Source of the DNA: Citrobacter braakii
GTDB taxonomy: Bacteria > Pseudomonadota > Gammaproteobacteria > Enterobacterales > Enterobacteriaceae
DNA: 64,000 bases
Direction of reading: 5' to 3'
Assembly (NCBI RefSeq): GCF_002075345.1
Contig: NZ_NAEW01000018.1
Span: 1-64,000 of the forward strand
Below are positions 41,546 to 51,869 of this stretch, one piece after another; position 1 is the first letter of the stretch, and each line of letters starts with the position of its first letter. Made by a program: the position numbers and the translations under genes. Under the pieces are notes generated by a model, which searched no databases, was not told the origin of the DNA, and worked only from the letters and a program-made list of their open reading frames with translations.

Positions 41546-41708
41546 TTTTAGACCATTTTTTCGGCTGTACAGCATAAAAAAATATGGGCGAAAAAACAGG
41601 TAACGGTTATTTTTGACATACGGTTTATCCGAATTGATGACGATTATTGTGAGCGCTTGTGCCGCAGCAATCGACAACATGACGGATAGCAACATCAGGC
41701 GATACGTC

Positions 41709-44255
41709 TTGTACCTCTATATTGAGACTCTGAAACAGAGACTGGATGCCATAAATCAACTGCGTGTGGATCGCGCGCTTGCTGCCATGGGACCTGCCTT
41801 CCAGCAGGTATACAGTCTGCTGCCGACATTATTGCACTACCACCATCCGCTGATGCCGGGTTACCTTGATGGTAACGTTCCCAAAGGCATATGCCTTTAC
41901 ACGCCTGATGAAACCCAACGCCACTACCTGAACGAACTGGAACTGTACCGCGGTATGTCACCGCAGGATCCTCCCAAGGGCGAACTGCCTATCACCGGCG
42001 TTTACTCAATGGGCAGCACCTCTTCGGTAGGGCAAAGCTGTTCCTCTGACCTTGATATTTGGGTCTGCCATCAATCCTGGCTGGATAGCGAAGAGCGCCA
42101 GCTGCTGCAGCGTAAATGTAGCCTGCTGGAAAGCTGGGCCGCCTCGCTGGGCGTGGAAGTCAGCTTCTTCCTGATTGATGAAAACCGTTTCCGCCACAAT
42201 GAAAGCGGCAGTTTGGGTGGTGAAGACTGTGGCTCGACGCAGCATATCCTGTTGCTTGATGAATTCTATCGCACCGCTGTGCGTCTCGCGGGTAAACGTA
42301 TTCTGTGGAATATGGTGCCGGGCGACGAAGAAGAGCATTACGACGATTACGTCATGACGCTTTACGCACAGGGGGTGTTAACGCCAAACGAATGGCTGGA
42401 TCTCGGCGGACTCAGTTCGCTCTCCGCCGAAGAGTACTTTGGCGCCAGCCTCTGGCAGCTGTACAAGAGTATCGACTCCCCGTACAAAGCGGTATTGAAA
42501 ACGCTGCTGCTGGAAGCTTATTCCTGGGAATACCCCAATCCACGCCTGTTGGCGAAAGATATTAAACAGCGCCTGCACGATGGTGAGATCGTCTCTTTTG
42601 GTCTCGACCCTTACTGCATGATGCTGGAGCGCGTTACCGAGTACCTCACGGCGATCGAAGACCCGACTCGTCTGGATTTAGTGCGTCGATGTTTCTACTT
42701 AAAAGTGTGTGAGAAACTGAGCCGCGAGCGCGCCTGCGTGGGCTGGCGTCGTGAAGTATTAAGTCAGTTAGTGAAAGAGTGGGGCTGGGATGACGCCCGT
42801 CTGACCATGCTGGATAACCGCGCTAACTGGAAGATTGACCAGGTACGCGAAGCGCATAACGAACTGCTCGATGCGATGATGCAGAGCTATCGTAACCTGA
42901 TCCGTTTTGCCCGCCGAAATAACCTCAGCGTGAGCGCCAGCCCGCAGGATATCGGCGTGCTGACCCGTAAGCTGTATGCCGCGTTTGAAGCATTACCAGG
43001 TAAAGTAACGCTGGTGAACCCGCAGATATCTCCGGATCTCTCGGAACCGAATCTGACCTTTATCCATGTGCCGCCGGGCCGTGCCAACCGTTCGGGTTGG
43101 TATCTCTATAACCGCGCGCCTAACATGGACTCGATCATCAGCCATCAGCCGCTGGAATATAACCGCTACCTCAATAAACTGGTGGCGTGGGCCTGGTTCA
43201 ACGGCCTGCTGACCTCGCGTACGCATTTATTTATTAAGGGCAACGGCATTGTTGATTTGCCGAAGCTGCAAGAAATGGTCGCCGACGTGTCGCATCACTT
43301 CCCGCTGCGACTGCCAGCGCCAACGCCGAAAGCGCTCTATAGCCCGTGCGAGATTCGCCACCTGGCGATTATCGTTAACCTTGAATATGACCCGACGGCA
43401 GCATTTCGCAATCAGGTGGTACATTTTGATTTCCGTAAGCTGGACGTCTTCAGCTTTGGTGAAGAACAAAATTGCCTGGTGGGTAGCGTCGACCTGTTGT
43501 ACCGCAACTCGTGGAATGAAGTGCGTACGCTGCACTTCAATGGTGAGCAGGCGATGATTGAAGCGTTAAAAACGATTCTCGGCAAAATGCACCAGGATGC
43601 CGCGCCGCCGGATAGCGTCGAGGTCTTCTGCTATAGCCAGCATCTGCGCGGTTTAATTCGCACCCGCGTGCAGCAACTGGTGTCTGAGTGCATCGAGTTG
43701 CGCCTCTCCAGCACCCGTCAGGAAACCGGACGCTTCAAAGCGCTGCGCGTTTCCGGTCAGACGTGGGGTCTGTTCTTCGAGCGCCTGAACGTCTCGGTAC
43801 AGAAGCTGGAAAACGCGATTGAATTTTATGGCGCGATTTCACATAACAAACTGCACGGGCTTTCCGTTCAGGTTGAGACCAATCATGTGAAACTCCCGTC
43901 AGTGGTTGACGGTTTTGCCAGCGAAGGGATCATTCAGTTCTTTTTCGAAGAAACGGGTGATGAGCAGGGCTTTAATATCTACATTCTGGATGAGAGTAAT
44001 CGGGCTGAGGTGTATCACCACTGCGAAGGTAGCAAAGAGGAGCTGGTACGCGATGTCAGCCGTTTCTACTCGTCGTCGCACGATCGCTTTACCTACGGCT
44101 CCAGCTTCATCAACTTTAACCTGCCGCAGTTCTATCAGATTGTGAAAACCGATGGGCGCGCGCAGGTGATCCCGTTCCGTACCCAGCCGATTAGCGCCGT
44201 GCCGCCCGTCAGTCAGGAAAACGACACTCCGCTGTTGCAGCAGTATTTCTCGTGA
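41709..44255 (+). CDS. cyaA: Class I adenylate cyclase
   Basis: An 848-aa enzyme that makes cAMP from ATP and is stimulated by phosphorylated EIIA-Glc. The catalytic half is N-terminal, with the nucleotidyltransferase motif [17 protein letters not shown] (the DxD Asp pair) near residues 103-118. The C-terminal half is regulatory. I use the TTG start at 41709 ([11 protein letters not shown]), which is the known inefficient start in E. coli. An ATG-initiated frame from 41613 would add 32 residues that the family lacks. Confidence 0.95.
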   Translation: MYLYIETLKQRLDAINQLRVDRALAAMGPAFQQVYSLLPTLLHYHHPLMPGYLDGNVPKGICLYTPDETQRHYLNELELYRGMSPQDPPKGELPITGVYSMGSTSSVGQSCSSDLDIWVCHQSWLDSEERQLLQRKCSLLESWAASLGVEVSFFLIDENRFRHNESGSLGGEDCGSTQHILLLDEFYRTAVRLAGKRILWNMVPGDEEEHYDDYVMTLYAQGVLTPNEWLDLGGLSSLSAEEYFGASLWQLYKSIDSPYKAVLKTLLLEAYSWEYPNPRLLAKDIKQRLHDGEIVSFGLDPYCMMLERVTEYLTAIEDPTRLDLVRRCFYLKVCEKLSRERACVGWRREVLSQLVKEWGWDDARLTMLDNRANWKIDQVREAHNELLDAMMQSYRNLIRFARRNNLSVSASPQDIGVLTRKLYAAFEALPGKVTLVNPQISPDLSEPNLTFIHVPPGRANRSGWYLYNRAPNMDSIISHQPLEYNRYLNKLVAWAWFNGLLTSRTHLFIKGNGIVDLPKLQEMVADVSHHFPLRLPAPTPKALYSPCEIRHLAIIVNLEYDPTAAFRNQVVHFDFRKLDVFSFGEEQNCLVGSVDLLYRNSWNEVRTLHFNGEQAMIEALKTILGKMHQDAAPPDSVEVFCYSQHLRGLIRTRVQQLVSECIELRLSSTRQETGRFKALRVSGQTWGLFFERLNVSVQKLENAIEFYGAISHNKLHGLSVQVETNHVKLPSVVDGFASEGIIQFFFEETGDEQGFNIYILDESNRAEVYHHCEGSKEELVRDVSRFYSSSHDRFTYGSSFINFNLPQFYQIVKTDGRAQVIPFRTQPISAVPPVSQENDTPLLQQYFS

Positions 44256-44262
44256 GCATGAT

Positions 44263-44287
44263 GCCGGATAAGCGAAGCGTATCCGGC
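44263..44287. repeat. REP element between cyaA and cyaY
   Basis: GCCGGATAAGCG and CGTATCCGGC form a single REP in the 40-bp gap between converging genes. Confidence 0.85.
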
Positions 44288-44295
44288 AATAAAAC

Positions 44296-44616
44296 TTAAC
44301 GGAAGCTCACCTCTTCACCCGCCTGCTGTGTCGCCGCCTGTTCTAGCAGATCCCAGAACGTTTCGCCGCTACGATCGCAGATCCACTCGTCGTCTTTCAG
44401 GTCAAAGTGGTAGCCGCCCTGTTTGGTCGCCAGCCACACCTGATGCAGCGGCTCCTGACGGTTAATAATAATTTTGCTGCCGTTTTCGAAGCTGATGGTC
44501 AGCACGCCGCCGTTGATCTCACAATCGATATCGCTGTCGCCGTCCCAGTCGTCCAGACGCTCTTCAATGGTCATCCACAGGGTGTCAGCAAGGCGATGAA
44601 ATTCACTGTCGTTCAT
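44296..44616 (-). CDS. cyaY: Bacterial frataxin CyaY
   Basis: A 106-aa iron-binding protein that modulates IscS in Fe-S cluster assembly. It has the acidic N-terminal helix ([19 protein letters not shown]) that binds iron and the frataxin sheet ending [19 protein letters not shown]. It is divergent from lptM. Confidence 0.96.
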   Translation of the reverse strand: MNDSEFHRLADTLWMTIEERLDDWDGDSDIDCEINGGVLTISFENGSKIIINRQEPLHQVWLATKQGGYHFDLKDDEWICDRSGETFWDLLEQAATQQAGEEVSFR

Positions 44617-44754
44617 TTTCTTATCCTGTTTTTCGTGATGACGGCAGTATAACCTGAAACAAAACGCGTTGCAGATTACAGGCTAACTCTTGCTTTTACG
44701 CCTTCTCCTGCGATGATAGAAAACAGAAAGCATGAACTTTACAGGCAATCGATA

Positions 44755-44958
44755 ATGAAAAACGTGTTAAAGCCACTCGCTGTCATTTTTACTCTGTTCA
44801 GCCTGACGGGCTGTGGGCTAAAAGGCCCGCTCTATTTCCCGCCAGCAGATAAAACCGCGCCGCCTCCGACCAAGAGCGTTCAGCCGCAATCACAATCCAC
44901 CACGCCAGAGAAAAACGATCGTGGGATTAGTGACGGGCCTTCTCAGGTGAATTACTGA
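44755..44958 (+). CDS. lptM: Small lipoprotein LptM (YifL)
   Basis: A 67-aa lipoprotein that in E. coli assists the oxidative maturation of the LptD-LptE LPS translocon. The signal peptide ends in the lipobox LTGC (Cys about residue 19), followed by GLKGPLYFPPADK and a Pro/Gln/Ser-rich tail. The start is at MKNVLKPL; the longer in-frame stretch upstream is not needed. It precedes dapF by 48 bp and may be co-transcribed. Confidence 0.95.
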   Translation: MKNVLKPLAVIFTLFSLTGCGLKGPLYFPPADKTAPPPTKSVQPQSQSTTPEKNDRGISDGPSQVNY

Positions 44959-45006
44959 CGGCAGGAATAGATGTATATTTCTGTACCCGCGTGAACGGAG
45001 TGAATG

Positions 45007-45831
45007 ATGCAATTCTCTAAAATGCATGGCCTTGGCAACGATTTTATGGTCGTCGACGCGGTAACGCAGAATGTCTTTTTCTCACCAGAGCTGATCCGCC
45101 GCTTGTCCGACAGGCATCTCGGCGTTGGATTTGATCAACTGCTGGTGGTTGAACCTCCGTATGATCCGGAGCTGGATTTCCACTACCGTATTTTTAATGC
45201 CGACGGTAGTGAAGTGTCACAGTGTGGCAATGGCGCCCGCTGTTTTGCCCGCTTTGTTCGCCTGAAAGGGCTGACCAATAAGCGTGATATTCGCGTCAGT
45301 ACCGCTAATGGTCGTATGGTATTAACCGTAACCGACGACGAGCTGGTACGGGTGAATATGGGTGAACCCAATTTTGAACCCGCGCAGGTTCCGTTTCGCG
45401 CCAACAAAGCAGAGAAGACCTATATTATGCGCGTGTCTGAACAGACAGTATTGTGCGGCGTGGTTTCAATGGGGAACCCGCACTGCGTAATTCAGGTTGA
45501 TGATGTTGATACGGCCACGGTAGAAACGTTGGGGCCGGTTCTGGAAAGTCACGAACGCTTTCCTGAACGCGCCAATATCGGATTTATGCAGGTGGTAAAG
45601 CGCGAGCACATCCGGCTGCGCGTCTATGAACGCGGCGCGGGTGAAACGCAGGCCTGCGGCAGCGGTGCGTGCGCCGCTGTTGCGGTTGGTATCCAGCAGG
45701 GCCTGCTGGCAGAAGAAGTGAGGGTGGAATTACCGGGCGGTCGACTTGATATCGCCTGGAAAGGTCCGGGTCATCCGCTGTATATGACTGGCCCGGCGGC
45801 ACATGTCTACGACGGATTTATTCACTTATGA
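45007..45831 (+). CDS. dapF: Diaminopimelate epimerase
   Basis: A 274-aa PLP-independent epimerase that turns LL-DAP into meso-DAP for lysine and peptidoglycan. The acid/base cysteines are Cys73 (SQCGNGAR) and the Cys in ACGSGACAA. The second of two adjacent ATGs (45007) fits the GGAG spacing and the E. coli length. It overlaps yigA by 4 bp and leads the dapF-yigA-xerC-yigB unit. Confidence 0.97.
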   Translation: MQFSKMHGLGNDFMVVDAVTQNVFFSPELIRRLSDRHLGVGFDQLLVVEPPYDPELDFHYRIFNADGSEVSQCGNGARCFARFVRLKGLTNKRDIRVSTANGRMVLTVTDDELVRVNMGEPNFEPAQVPFRANKAEKTYIMRVSEQTVLCGVVSMGNPHCVIQVDDVDTATVETLGPVLESHERFPERANIGFMQVVKREHIRLRVYERGAGETQACGSGACAAVAVGIQQGLLAEEVRVELPGGRLDIAWKGPGHPLYMTGPAAHVYDGFIHL

Positions 45832-46535
45832 AGCAACCAGGGGAAGAACTACAGGAAACGCTCATGGAGCTGGACGACCGGGCGGTCGTCGATTACCTGC
45901 AACGTAATCCTGAGTTTTTTATCCGTAATGCCCAGGCAGTTGAAGCGATGCGTGTTCCGCACCCGGTGCGGGGCACGGTCTCTTTAGTGGAATGGCATAT
46001 GGCGCGGGCACGTAATCATATTAACGTGCTGGAAGAGAATATGGCGTTGTTGATGGAACAAGCCAACGCCAATGAAAGCCTGTTCTATCGTCTGTTAAAT
46101 CTGCAAGCACGGCTGGTATCGGCCAGCAGTCTTGACGACATGCTGATGCGATTTCATCGCTGGGCGCGTGAGTTAGGGCTGGCTGGGGCGACGGTTCGTC
46201 TGTTCCCGGAGCGCTGGCGACTTGGTGCGCCATCAAAATTCACTCATCTGGCATTAAGCCGTCAGGCTTTTGAACCGCTGCGTATTCAGCGTCTGGGCCA
46301 GTCACTGCACTATCTTGGACCGCTCAATGGCCCGGAACTTCTGGTCATGATGCCCGAGGCGAAAGCGGTAGGCTCGGTGGCGATGTCGATGTTGGGGCAA
46401 GATGGATCCCTGGGCGTGATGCTGTTCAGCAGTCGCGACGTTAATCATTACCAGCAGGGGCAAGGTACGCAATTACTGCAGGAAATCTCGCTGATGTTGC
46501 CGGAGCTGCTGGAGCGCTGGATTGAACGCGTATGA
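45828..46535 (+). CDS. yigA: DUF484 protein YigA
   Basis: A 235-aa cytoplasmic protein of unknown function in the DUF484 family, which resembles a GAF-like sensor fold. A helical N-terminus ([20 protein letters not shown]) is followed by a coiled-coil ([20 protein letters not shown]) and a compact domain with [16 protein letters not shown]. Its conserved place between dapF and xerC suggests co-expression, not a known task. Confidence 0.9.
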   Translation: MKQPGEELQETLMELDDRAVVDYLQRNPEFFIRNAQAVEAMRVPHPVRGTVSLVEWHMARARNHINVLEENMALLMEQANANESLFYRLLNLQARLVSASSLDDMLMRFHRWARELGLAGATVRLFPERWRLGAPSKFTHLALSRQAFEPLRIQRLGQSLHYLGPLNGPELLVMMPEAKAVGSVAMSMLGQDGSLGVMLFSSRDVNHYQQGQGTQLLQEISLMLPELLERWIERV

Positions 46536-47434
46536 CCGACTCACCCCTTTCTCAGGATGTGGCGCGCTTTTTACGCTATCTGGGCGTTGAGCGCCAGCTT
46601 AGCCCGATCACATTGCTGAATTATCAGCGTCAGCTTGATGCCATCATTGCGTTAGCCGGAGAGACCGGTCTGCAAAGCTGGCAACAATGTGACGCTTCGA
46701 TGGTACGCAGTTTTGCCGTGCGCAGCCGTCGTAAAGGGCTGGGGCCGGCGAGCCTGGCGCTGCGTCTCTCCGCATTGCGCAGTTTCTTTGACTGGCTGGT
46801 TAATCAGGGCGAGCTGAAAGCCAATCCCGCAAAAAGTGTTTCCGCGCCGAAAGCACCGCGTCATCTACCTAAAAATATCGATGTCGACGACGTTAATCGT
46901 CTGCTGGATATCGACCTCAACGATCCCCTCGCCGTGCGCGACCGGGCAATGTTAGAAGTGATGTACGGCGCAGGGCTGCGTTTGTCTGAACTGGTTGGGC
47001 TGGATATTAAACATCTCGATCTCGACACCGGCGAAGTATGGGTGATGGGGAAGGGCAGTAAAGAACGTCGCCTGCCAATTGGCCGCAATGCAGTGGCGTG
47101 GATTGAGCACTGGCTGGACCTGCGGGGGCTATTTGGCTGCGATGACGATGCGTTATTCCTGTCAAAACTGGGCAAACGCATTTCTGCGCGTAATGTACAA
47201 AAACGCTTTGCGGAATGGGGGATCAAACAGGGGCTGAACAGCCACGTACATCCCCACAAATTGCGCCACTCTTTTGCGACGCATATGCTGGAGTCGAGCG
47301 GCGATCTGCGCGGGGTACAGGAGTTATTGGGGCATGCTAATCTCTCCACTACCCAAATCTATACCCATCTTGATTTTCAACACCTGGCTTCAGTGTACGA
47401 TGCGGCGCATCCACGCGCCAAACGGGGGAAATAA
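46532..47434 (+). CDS. xerC: Site-specific tyrosine recombinase XerC
   Basis: A 300-aa recombinase that acts with XerD at dif to resolve chromosome dimers. The N-terminal SAM-like core-binding domain covers 1-105. The catalytic domain has Arg150, Lys174, His242, Arg245, His268 and nucleophile Tyr277. It overlaps yigA by 4 bp and yigB by 1 bp. Confidence 0.97.
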   Translation: MTDSPLSQDVARFLRYLGVERQLSPITLLNYQRQLDAIIALAGETGLQSWQQCDASMVRSFAVRSRRKGLGPASLALRLSALRSFFDWLVNQGELKANPAKSVSAPKAPRHLPKNIDVDDVNRLLDIDLNDPLAVRDRAMLEVMYGAGLRLSELVGLDIKHLDLDTGEVWVMGKGSKERRLPIGRNAVAWIEHWLDLRGLFGCDDDALFLSKLGKRISARNVQKRFAEWGIKQGLNSHVHPHKLRHSFATHMLESSGDLRGVQELLGHANLSTTQIYTHLDFQHLASVYDAAHPRAKRGK

Positions 47435-48150
47435 TGCGTTTTTACCGGCCTTTGGGGCGCATTTCTGCGCTCACCTTTGACCTTGATGACACCCTTTACG
47501 ATAACCGTCCCGTTATCACACGCACCGAGCAGGAAGCGCTCGCGTTTGTACAGAATTACCATCCGGCGTTGAATTCGCTGCAAAATAGCGACCTACAGCG
47601 CTTACGTCAGGCCGTTCGCGACGCTGAGCCGGAAATCTACCACGACGTTACCCAATGGCGTCACCGCGCCGTAGAGCGCGCTATGCTGGAGGCGGGATTG
47701 TCAGAAGCAGAAGCCAGAATGGGGGCAAATGCGGCGATGATGAATTTCGCCAAATGGCGTAGCCGCATTGACGTCCCGCAGGCGACGCATGACACGCTGA
47801 AGGCGCTGGCCCGCAAATGGCCGCTGGTGGCGATCACCAACGGTAACGCACAGCCAGAACTGTTCGGCCTGGGCGATTACTTTGAGTTTGTGCTGCGCGC
47901 CGGTCCCGACGGGCGATCAAAACCGTTCAGCGACATGTACGCGCTGGCGGCGGATAAACTGAAAATGCCTGTGGCTGAGATTCTGCATGTGGGCGATGAC
48001 CTGACGACAGACGTGGCGGGGGCCATCCGTTGCGGTATGCAGGCCTGCTGGATCAAACCGGAAAATGCCGACCTGATGCAAACCGCAGACAGCCGTTTGC
48101 TGCCGCATATCGAAATTTCACAGTTGGCATCTCTGACCTCGCTGATATAA
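47434..48150 (+). CDS. yigB: HAD phosphatase YigB
   Basis: A 238-aa HAD-superfamily hydrolase that dephosphorylates FMN and the riboflavin precursor 5-amino-6-ribitylaminouracil phosphate. The motif I nucleophile is in [11 protein letters not shown], motif II in VAITNGNAQ and motif IV in [14 protein letters not shown]. It is the last gene of the dapF unit; the uvrD promoter follows. Confidence 0.94.
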   Translation: MRFYRPLGRISALTFDLDDTLYDNRPVITRTEQEALAFVQNYHPALNSLQNSDLQRLRQAVRDAEPEIYHDVTQWRHRAVERAMLEAGLSEAEARMGANAAMMNFAKWRSRIDVPQATHDTLKALARKWPLVAITNGNAQPELFGLGDYFEFVLRAGPDGRSKPFSDMYALAADKLKMPVAEILHVGDDLTTDVAGAIRCGMQACWIKPENADLMQTADSRLLPHIEISQLASLTSLI

Positions 48151-48164
48151 TCACCAGCAGAACT

Positions 48165-48180
48165 CTGTATATATACCCAG
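48165..48180 (+). promoter_or_regulatory. LexA box of uvrD
   Basis: CTGTATATATACCCAG matches the SOS box CTGT-N8-ACAG with one mismatch in the second half and is the same as the E. coli uvrD operator as I remember it. It lies 59 bp before the uvrD start. Confidence 0.9.
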
Positions 48181-48186
48181 CTTTTT

Positions 48187-48212
48187 GGCGGATGGCGCTA
48201 CGCTTATCCGCC
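48187..48212. repeat. REP-like palindrome in the uvrD leader
   Basis: GGCGGAT and ATCCGCC enclose a 12-nt loop. The sequence resembles half of a REP element. It sits between the LexA box and the uvrD start codon, so it would be within the mRNA leader. Confidence 0.6.
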
Positions 48213-48238
48213 TTACCTACTTTTACGCGGCGGTGCCA

Positions 48239-50401
48239 ATGGACGTTTCTTACCTGCTCGACAGCCTTAATGATAAACAGCGTGAAGCGGTGGCCGCGCC
48301 ACGCAGCAACATGCTGGTTTTGGCCGGCGCGGGGAGTGGTAAAACTCGCGTGCTGGTGCACCGTATCGCCTGGTTACTGACAGTAGAGAACAACTCGCCA
48401 TACTCCATTATGGCGGTGACCTTTACCAACAAAGCGGCGGCGGAAATGCGCCACCGTATTGGCCAGATCATGGGAACCAGCCAGGGCGGTATGTGGGTGG
48501 GTACATTCCACGGTCTGGCGCACCGTCTGCTGCGCGCGCACCATATGGATGCGAACCTGCCGCAGGATTTCCAGATCCTCGACAGCGAAGACCAATTGCG
48601 TTTGCTCAAGCGTTTGATCAAGGCGATGAATCTTGATGAGAAGCAGTGGCCGCCGCGTCAGGCGATGTGGTTTATCAATAGCCAGAAAGACGAAGGGCTG
48701 CGACCGCACCATCTGCAGAGCTATGGCAACCCGGTTGAGCAAACCTGGCAGAAAGTGTATCAGGCCTATCAGGAAGCGTGTGATCGCGCGGGGCTGGTGG
48801 ATTTCGCCGAGCTGTTGCTGCGCGCCCATGAACTGTGGCTCAACAAGCCGCATATCCTGCAGCACTACCGCGAACGCTTTACCAATATCCTGGTAGACGA
48901 ATTCCAGGATACCAACAACATTCAGTACGCCTGGATCCGCCTGTTGGCGGGCGATACCGGCAAAGTGATGATCGTTGGCGATGATGACCAGTCGATCTAC
49001 GGCTGGCGCGGGGCGCAGGTGGAAAACATCCAGCGCTTCCTCACGGATTTCCCGGGCGCAGAAACTATTCGCCTGGAGCAGAACTACCGCTCGACCAACA
49101 ACATCCTCAGTGCGGCCAACGCCCTGATTGAAAACAACAACGGGCGTTTGGGTAAAAAGTTGTGGACCGATGGCGTCGACGGCGAACCAATCTCACTGTA
49201 CTGCGCGTTCAACGAACTCGATGAAGCGCGTTTTGTGGTCAATCGTATCAAAACCTGGCAGGACAACGGCGGTGCGCTGGAACAGTGTGCCATTCTGTAT
49301 CGCAGCAACGCCCAGTCGCGCGTGCTGGAAGAGGCGTTGTTACAAGCCAGCATGCCGTACCGTATCTATGGTGGGATGCGCTTCTTCGAACGCCAGGAAA
49401 TCAAAGATGCGCTCTCCTACCTGCGCCTGATCGCTAACCGCAATGACGACGCTGCATTCGAACGTGTGGTGAATACGCCAACCCGCGGGATTGGCGATCG
49501 TACATTAGATGTCGTGCGTCAGACCTCCCGTGACCGCCAGCTTACGTTGTGGCAGGCCTGTCGTGAGCTGTTGCAGGAAAAAGCCCTCGCGGGTCGTGCC
49601 GCCAGCGCCTTACAGCGTTTTATGGAGCTGATCGATGCGCTGGCGCAGGAGACCGCCGATATGCCGCTGCACGTGCAGACTGACCGGGTGATTAAAGACT
49701 CCGGCCTGCGCATGATGTACGAACAGGAAAAAGGCGAGAAGGGTCAGACGCGTATCGAAAACTTAGACGAACTGGTGACGGCAACGCGCCAGTTCAGCTA
49801 CAACGAAGAAGACGAAGACTTAATGCCGCTACAGGCGTTCCTGTCTCACGCCGCGCTGGAAGCAGGCGAAGGGCAGGCGGATACCTGGCAGGATGCGGTA
49901 CAACTGATGACGCTGCACTCGGCGAAAGGTCTGGAGTTCCCCCAGGTATTTATCGTGGGTATGGAAGAAGGCATGTTCCCCAGCCAGATGTCGCTGGACG
50001 AAGGTGGGCGCCTCGAAGAAGAGCGCCGCCTGGCTTACGTAGGCGTGACCCGCGCGATGCAAAAGCTGACGCTGACCTACGCCGAAACGCGTCGTCTGTA
50101 CGGCAAAGAGGTTTACCACCGTCCGTCGCGCTTTATCGGCGAACTGCCGGAAGCGTGCGTTGAAGAGGTTCGCCTGCGCGCCACGGTTAGCCGCCCGGTG
50201 AGCCATCAGCGGATGGGCACGCCAATGGCGGAAAATGATACCGGCTACAAGCTCGGCCAGCGCGTGCGCCACGCTAAGTTTGGTGAGGGCACCATCGTCA
50301 ATCTGGAAGGAAGCGGTGAGCACAGTCGTTTGCAGGTCGCGTTCCAGGGGCAAGGGATCAAATGGCTGGTGGCGGCCTACGCCAGACTGGAAACGGTTTG
50401 A
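48239..50401 (+). CDS. uvrD: DNA helicase II UvrD
   Basis: A 720-aa superfamily 1A 3'-to-5' helicase that removes the excised strand in nucleotide excision and mismatch repair and displaces RecA. Motifs include GAGSGKT (about residues 29-35), VDEFQDTN, DDDQSIYGWRGA, QNYRST and YVGVTRAM. A C-terminal Tudor-like domain begins near residue 650 (YKLGQRVRHAKFGEG). The start MDVSYLLD is set by homology. It is SOS-induced. Confidence 0.97.
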   Translation: MDVSYLLDSLNDKQREAVAAPRSNMLVLAGAGSGKTRVLVHRIAWLLTVENNSPYSIMAVTFTNKAAAEMRHRIGQIMGTSQGGMWVGTFHGLAHRLLRAHHMDANLPQDFQILDSEDQLRLLKRLIKAMNLDEKQWPPRQAMWFINSQKDEGLRPHHLQSYGNPVEQTWQKVYQAYQEACDRAGLVDFAELLLRAHELWLNKPHILQHYRERFTNILVDEFQDTNNIQYAWIRLLAGDTGKVMIVGDDDQSIYGWRGAQVENIQRFLTDFPGAETIRLEQNYRSTNNILSAANALIENNNGRLGKKLWTDGVDGEPISLYCAFNELDEARFVVNRIKTWQDNGGALEQCAILYRSNAQSRVLEEALLQASMPYRIYGGMRFFERQEIKDALSYLRLIANRNDDAAFERVVNTPTRGIGDRTLDVVRQTSRDRQLTLWQACRELLQEKALAGRAASALQRFMELIDALAQETADMPLHVQTDRVIKDSGLRMMYEQEKGEKGQTRIENLDELVTATRQFSYNEEDEDLMPLQAFLSHAALEAGEGQADTWQDAVQLMTLHSAKGLEFPQVFIVGMEEGMFPSQMSLDEGGRLEEERRLAYVGVTRAMQKLTLTYAETRRLYGKEVYHRPSRFIGELPEACVEEVRLRATVSRPVSHQRMGTPMAENDTGYKLGQRVRHAKFGEGTIVNLEGSGEHSRLQVAFQGQGIKWLVAAYARLETV

Positions 50402-50414
50402 TCGGTTTGGTTTT

Positions 50415-50504
50415 GCCGGATGGCGACGCTGGCGCGTCTTATCCGGCCTACAGACCGGGTAACATTTTGATTTCCAGGCCGGACAAGGCGAAGCCGCCAT
50501 CCCG
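50415..50504. repeat. REP pair after uvrD
   Basis: A clear REP (50415-50447, GCCGGATGGCGACGC to GCGTCTTATCCGGC) is followed by a degenerate inverted copy (50477-50504, GGCCGGACAAGGCGAAGCCG). Together they form a small BIME behind uvrD. Confidence 0.75.
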
Positions 50505-50535
50505 CTATCTGTCGGTTAATATTCTGAAATCATAG

Positions 50536-50583
50536 ATAAATAATTCCCCTCTGCTAACCTTTTTGTATAAGGGGAAATTATTA
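50536..50583. terminator. AT-rich inverted repeat upstream of corA
   Basis: ATAATTCCCCT (about 50540-50550) pairs with AGGGGAAATTAT (about 50570-50581) around an 18-nt loop, followed by ACTTTTTC. It may end uvrD transcription or be part of the corA promoter region. Confidence 0.4.
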
Positions 50584-50666
50584 CTTTTTCGCCATCTGTT
50601 GCGTGTTGACGTCAAAATTTTGCTGGCGTAACATGCGCGCACGATTACGCTAAGAGGACATTCGCC

Positions 50667-50723
50667 TTGGACACACCCAGTAGATACTGGCTCATTATCC
50701 TGTCATCCAGGATCAACTCCTAA
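50667..50723 (+). CDS. corL: corA leader peptide CorL
   Basis: An 18-codon ORF (MDTPSRYWLIILSSRINS) starting at TTG, with AGAGGA ten bases upstream. In Salmonella a leader peptide in this position, corL, controls Rho-dependent termination in the corA leader in response to magnesium. It ends next to the hairpin at 50722. Confidence 0.8.
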   Translation: MDTPSRYWLIILSSRINS

Positions 50724-50749
50724 GGCTATCCCTTTTTGCTGATAGCCTT
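50722..50749 (+). promoter_or_regulatory. corA leader hairpin
   Basis: A perfect 9-bp stem (AAGGCTATC with GATAGCCTT) and a 10-nt loop containing CCTTTTT overlap the corL stop codon. Translation of corL would affect its folding. The remaining leader to corA is about 130 nt and is C-rich in places. Confidence 0.6.
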
Positions 50750-50877
50750 CGCGGTTGTCAGCGACCTTCTGTTTTTTCCTGTCGCGCTGAGTCAGGCTGT
50801 TTAATGGTCTGAAACCCAATTTGTTTCTGTGTGCCCTCCGAACTGTCCGATAATTTTTTGCATTGGGAGTCCCGGTC

Positions 50878-51828
50878 ATGCTGAGCGCATTTCAACTGGA
50901 AAACAATCGTTTAACTCGCCTTGAGGCAGACGAAATCGAGCACCTGGCCAGTTCGGTTTGGGTCGATTTAGTCGAGCCGGATGACGAAGAACGAAACCGT
51001 GTGCAAAAGGACTTGGGCCAGAATCTGGCTACGCGCCCTGAACTGGAAGACATCGAAGCATCTGCGCGTTTTTTTGAAGACGAAGACGGTCTGCACATTC
51101 ACTCCTTCTTCTTCTATGAAGATGCCGACGATCACGCGGGTAACTCAACCGTCGCATTTACCATTCGCGAAGGTCGCCTGTTTACTCTGCGCGAGCGCGA
51201 GCTGCCGGCATTTCGCCTGTACCGCATGCGTGCGCGTAATCAGGCGATGGTGGATGGCAATGCCTACGAGCTGCTGCTCGACCTGTTTGAAACTAAAATT
51301 GAACAGTTGGCGGATGAGATCGAAAACATCTACAGCGACCTGGAAAAACTCAGCCGTGTGATCATGGAAGGGCGTCAGGGCGATGAATATGACGAAGCGC
51401 TTTCGACGCTGGCGGAACTGGAAGATATTGGCTGGAAGGTCCGCCTGTGTCTGATGGATACCCAGCGCGCACTGAACTTCCTGGTGCGTAAAGCGCGTTT
51501 GCCGGGGAGTCAGCTGGAACAGGCGCGTGAGATTCTGCGCGATATCGAATCCCTGCTGCCGCACAACGAATCACTGTTCCAGAAGGTTAACTTCCTGATG
51601 CAGGCGGCGATGGGCTTTATCAATATCGAGCAGAACCGCATCATCAAGATCTTCTCGGTGGTCTCTGTGGTGTTCCTGCCGCCGACGCTGGTGGCTTCCA
51701 GCTACGGGATGAACTTTGAGTTCATGCCGGAACTGCACTGGAGCTTCGGTTACCCAGGGGCGATTGTCTTTATGATGCTCGCGGGTCTGGCACCGTATCT
51801 GTACTTTAAGCGCAAGAACTGGCTGTAA
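50878..51828 (+). CDS. corA: Magnesium/cobalt channel CorA
   Basis: A 316-aa pentameric inner-membrane channel for Mg, Co and Ni. A large acidic N-terminal cytoplasmic domain (1-250) is followed by a long stalk helix and two C-terminal membrane segments. The signature YGMN and MPEL loop are present ([15 protein letters not shown]). GGGAG lies 9 bp before the ATG. The longer frame from 50863 is not needed. Confidence 0.97.
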   Translation: MLSAFQLENNRLTRLEADEIEHLASSVWVDLVEPDDEERNRVQKDLGQNLATRPELEDIEASARFFEDEDGLHIHSFFFYEDADDHAGNSTVAFTIREGRLFTLRERELPAFRLYRMRARNQAMVDGNAYELLLDLFETKIEQLADEIENIYSDLEKLSRVIMEGRQGDEYDEALSTLAELEDIGWKVRLCLMDTQRALNFLVRKARLPGSQLEQAREILRDIESLLPHNESLFQKVNFLMQAAMGFINIEQNRIIKIFSVVSVVFLPPTLVASSYGMNFEFMPELHWSFGYPGAIVFMMLAGLAPYLYFKRKNWL

Positions 51829-51835
51829 TGGCTGT

Positions 51836-51863
51836 GCCGGATGGCGGTTACGCCTTATCCGGC
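51836..51863. repeat. REP element between corA and rarD
   Basis: GCCGGATGGCGG and CGCCTTATCCGGC form a REP palindrome between converging genes. In E. coli K-12 this gap contains yigF and yigG, and they are absent here. Confidence 0.85.
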
Positions 51864-51869
51864 ACTTCT

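Noticed and set aside
41613-41708. Longer CyaA starting at ATG 41613
   Set aside because: The extra 32 residues are not part of the family, and the TTG at 41709 matches the known start.
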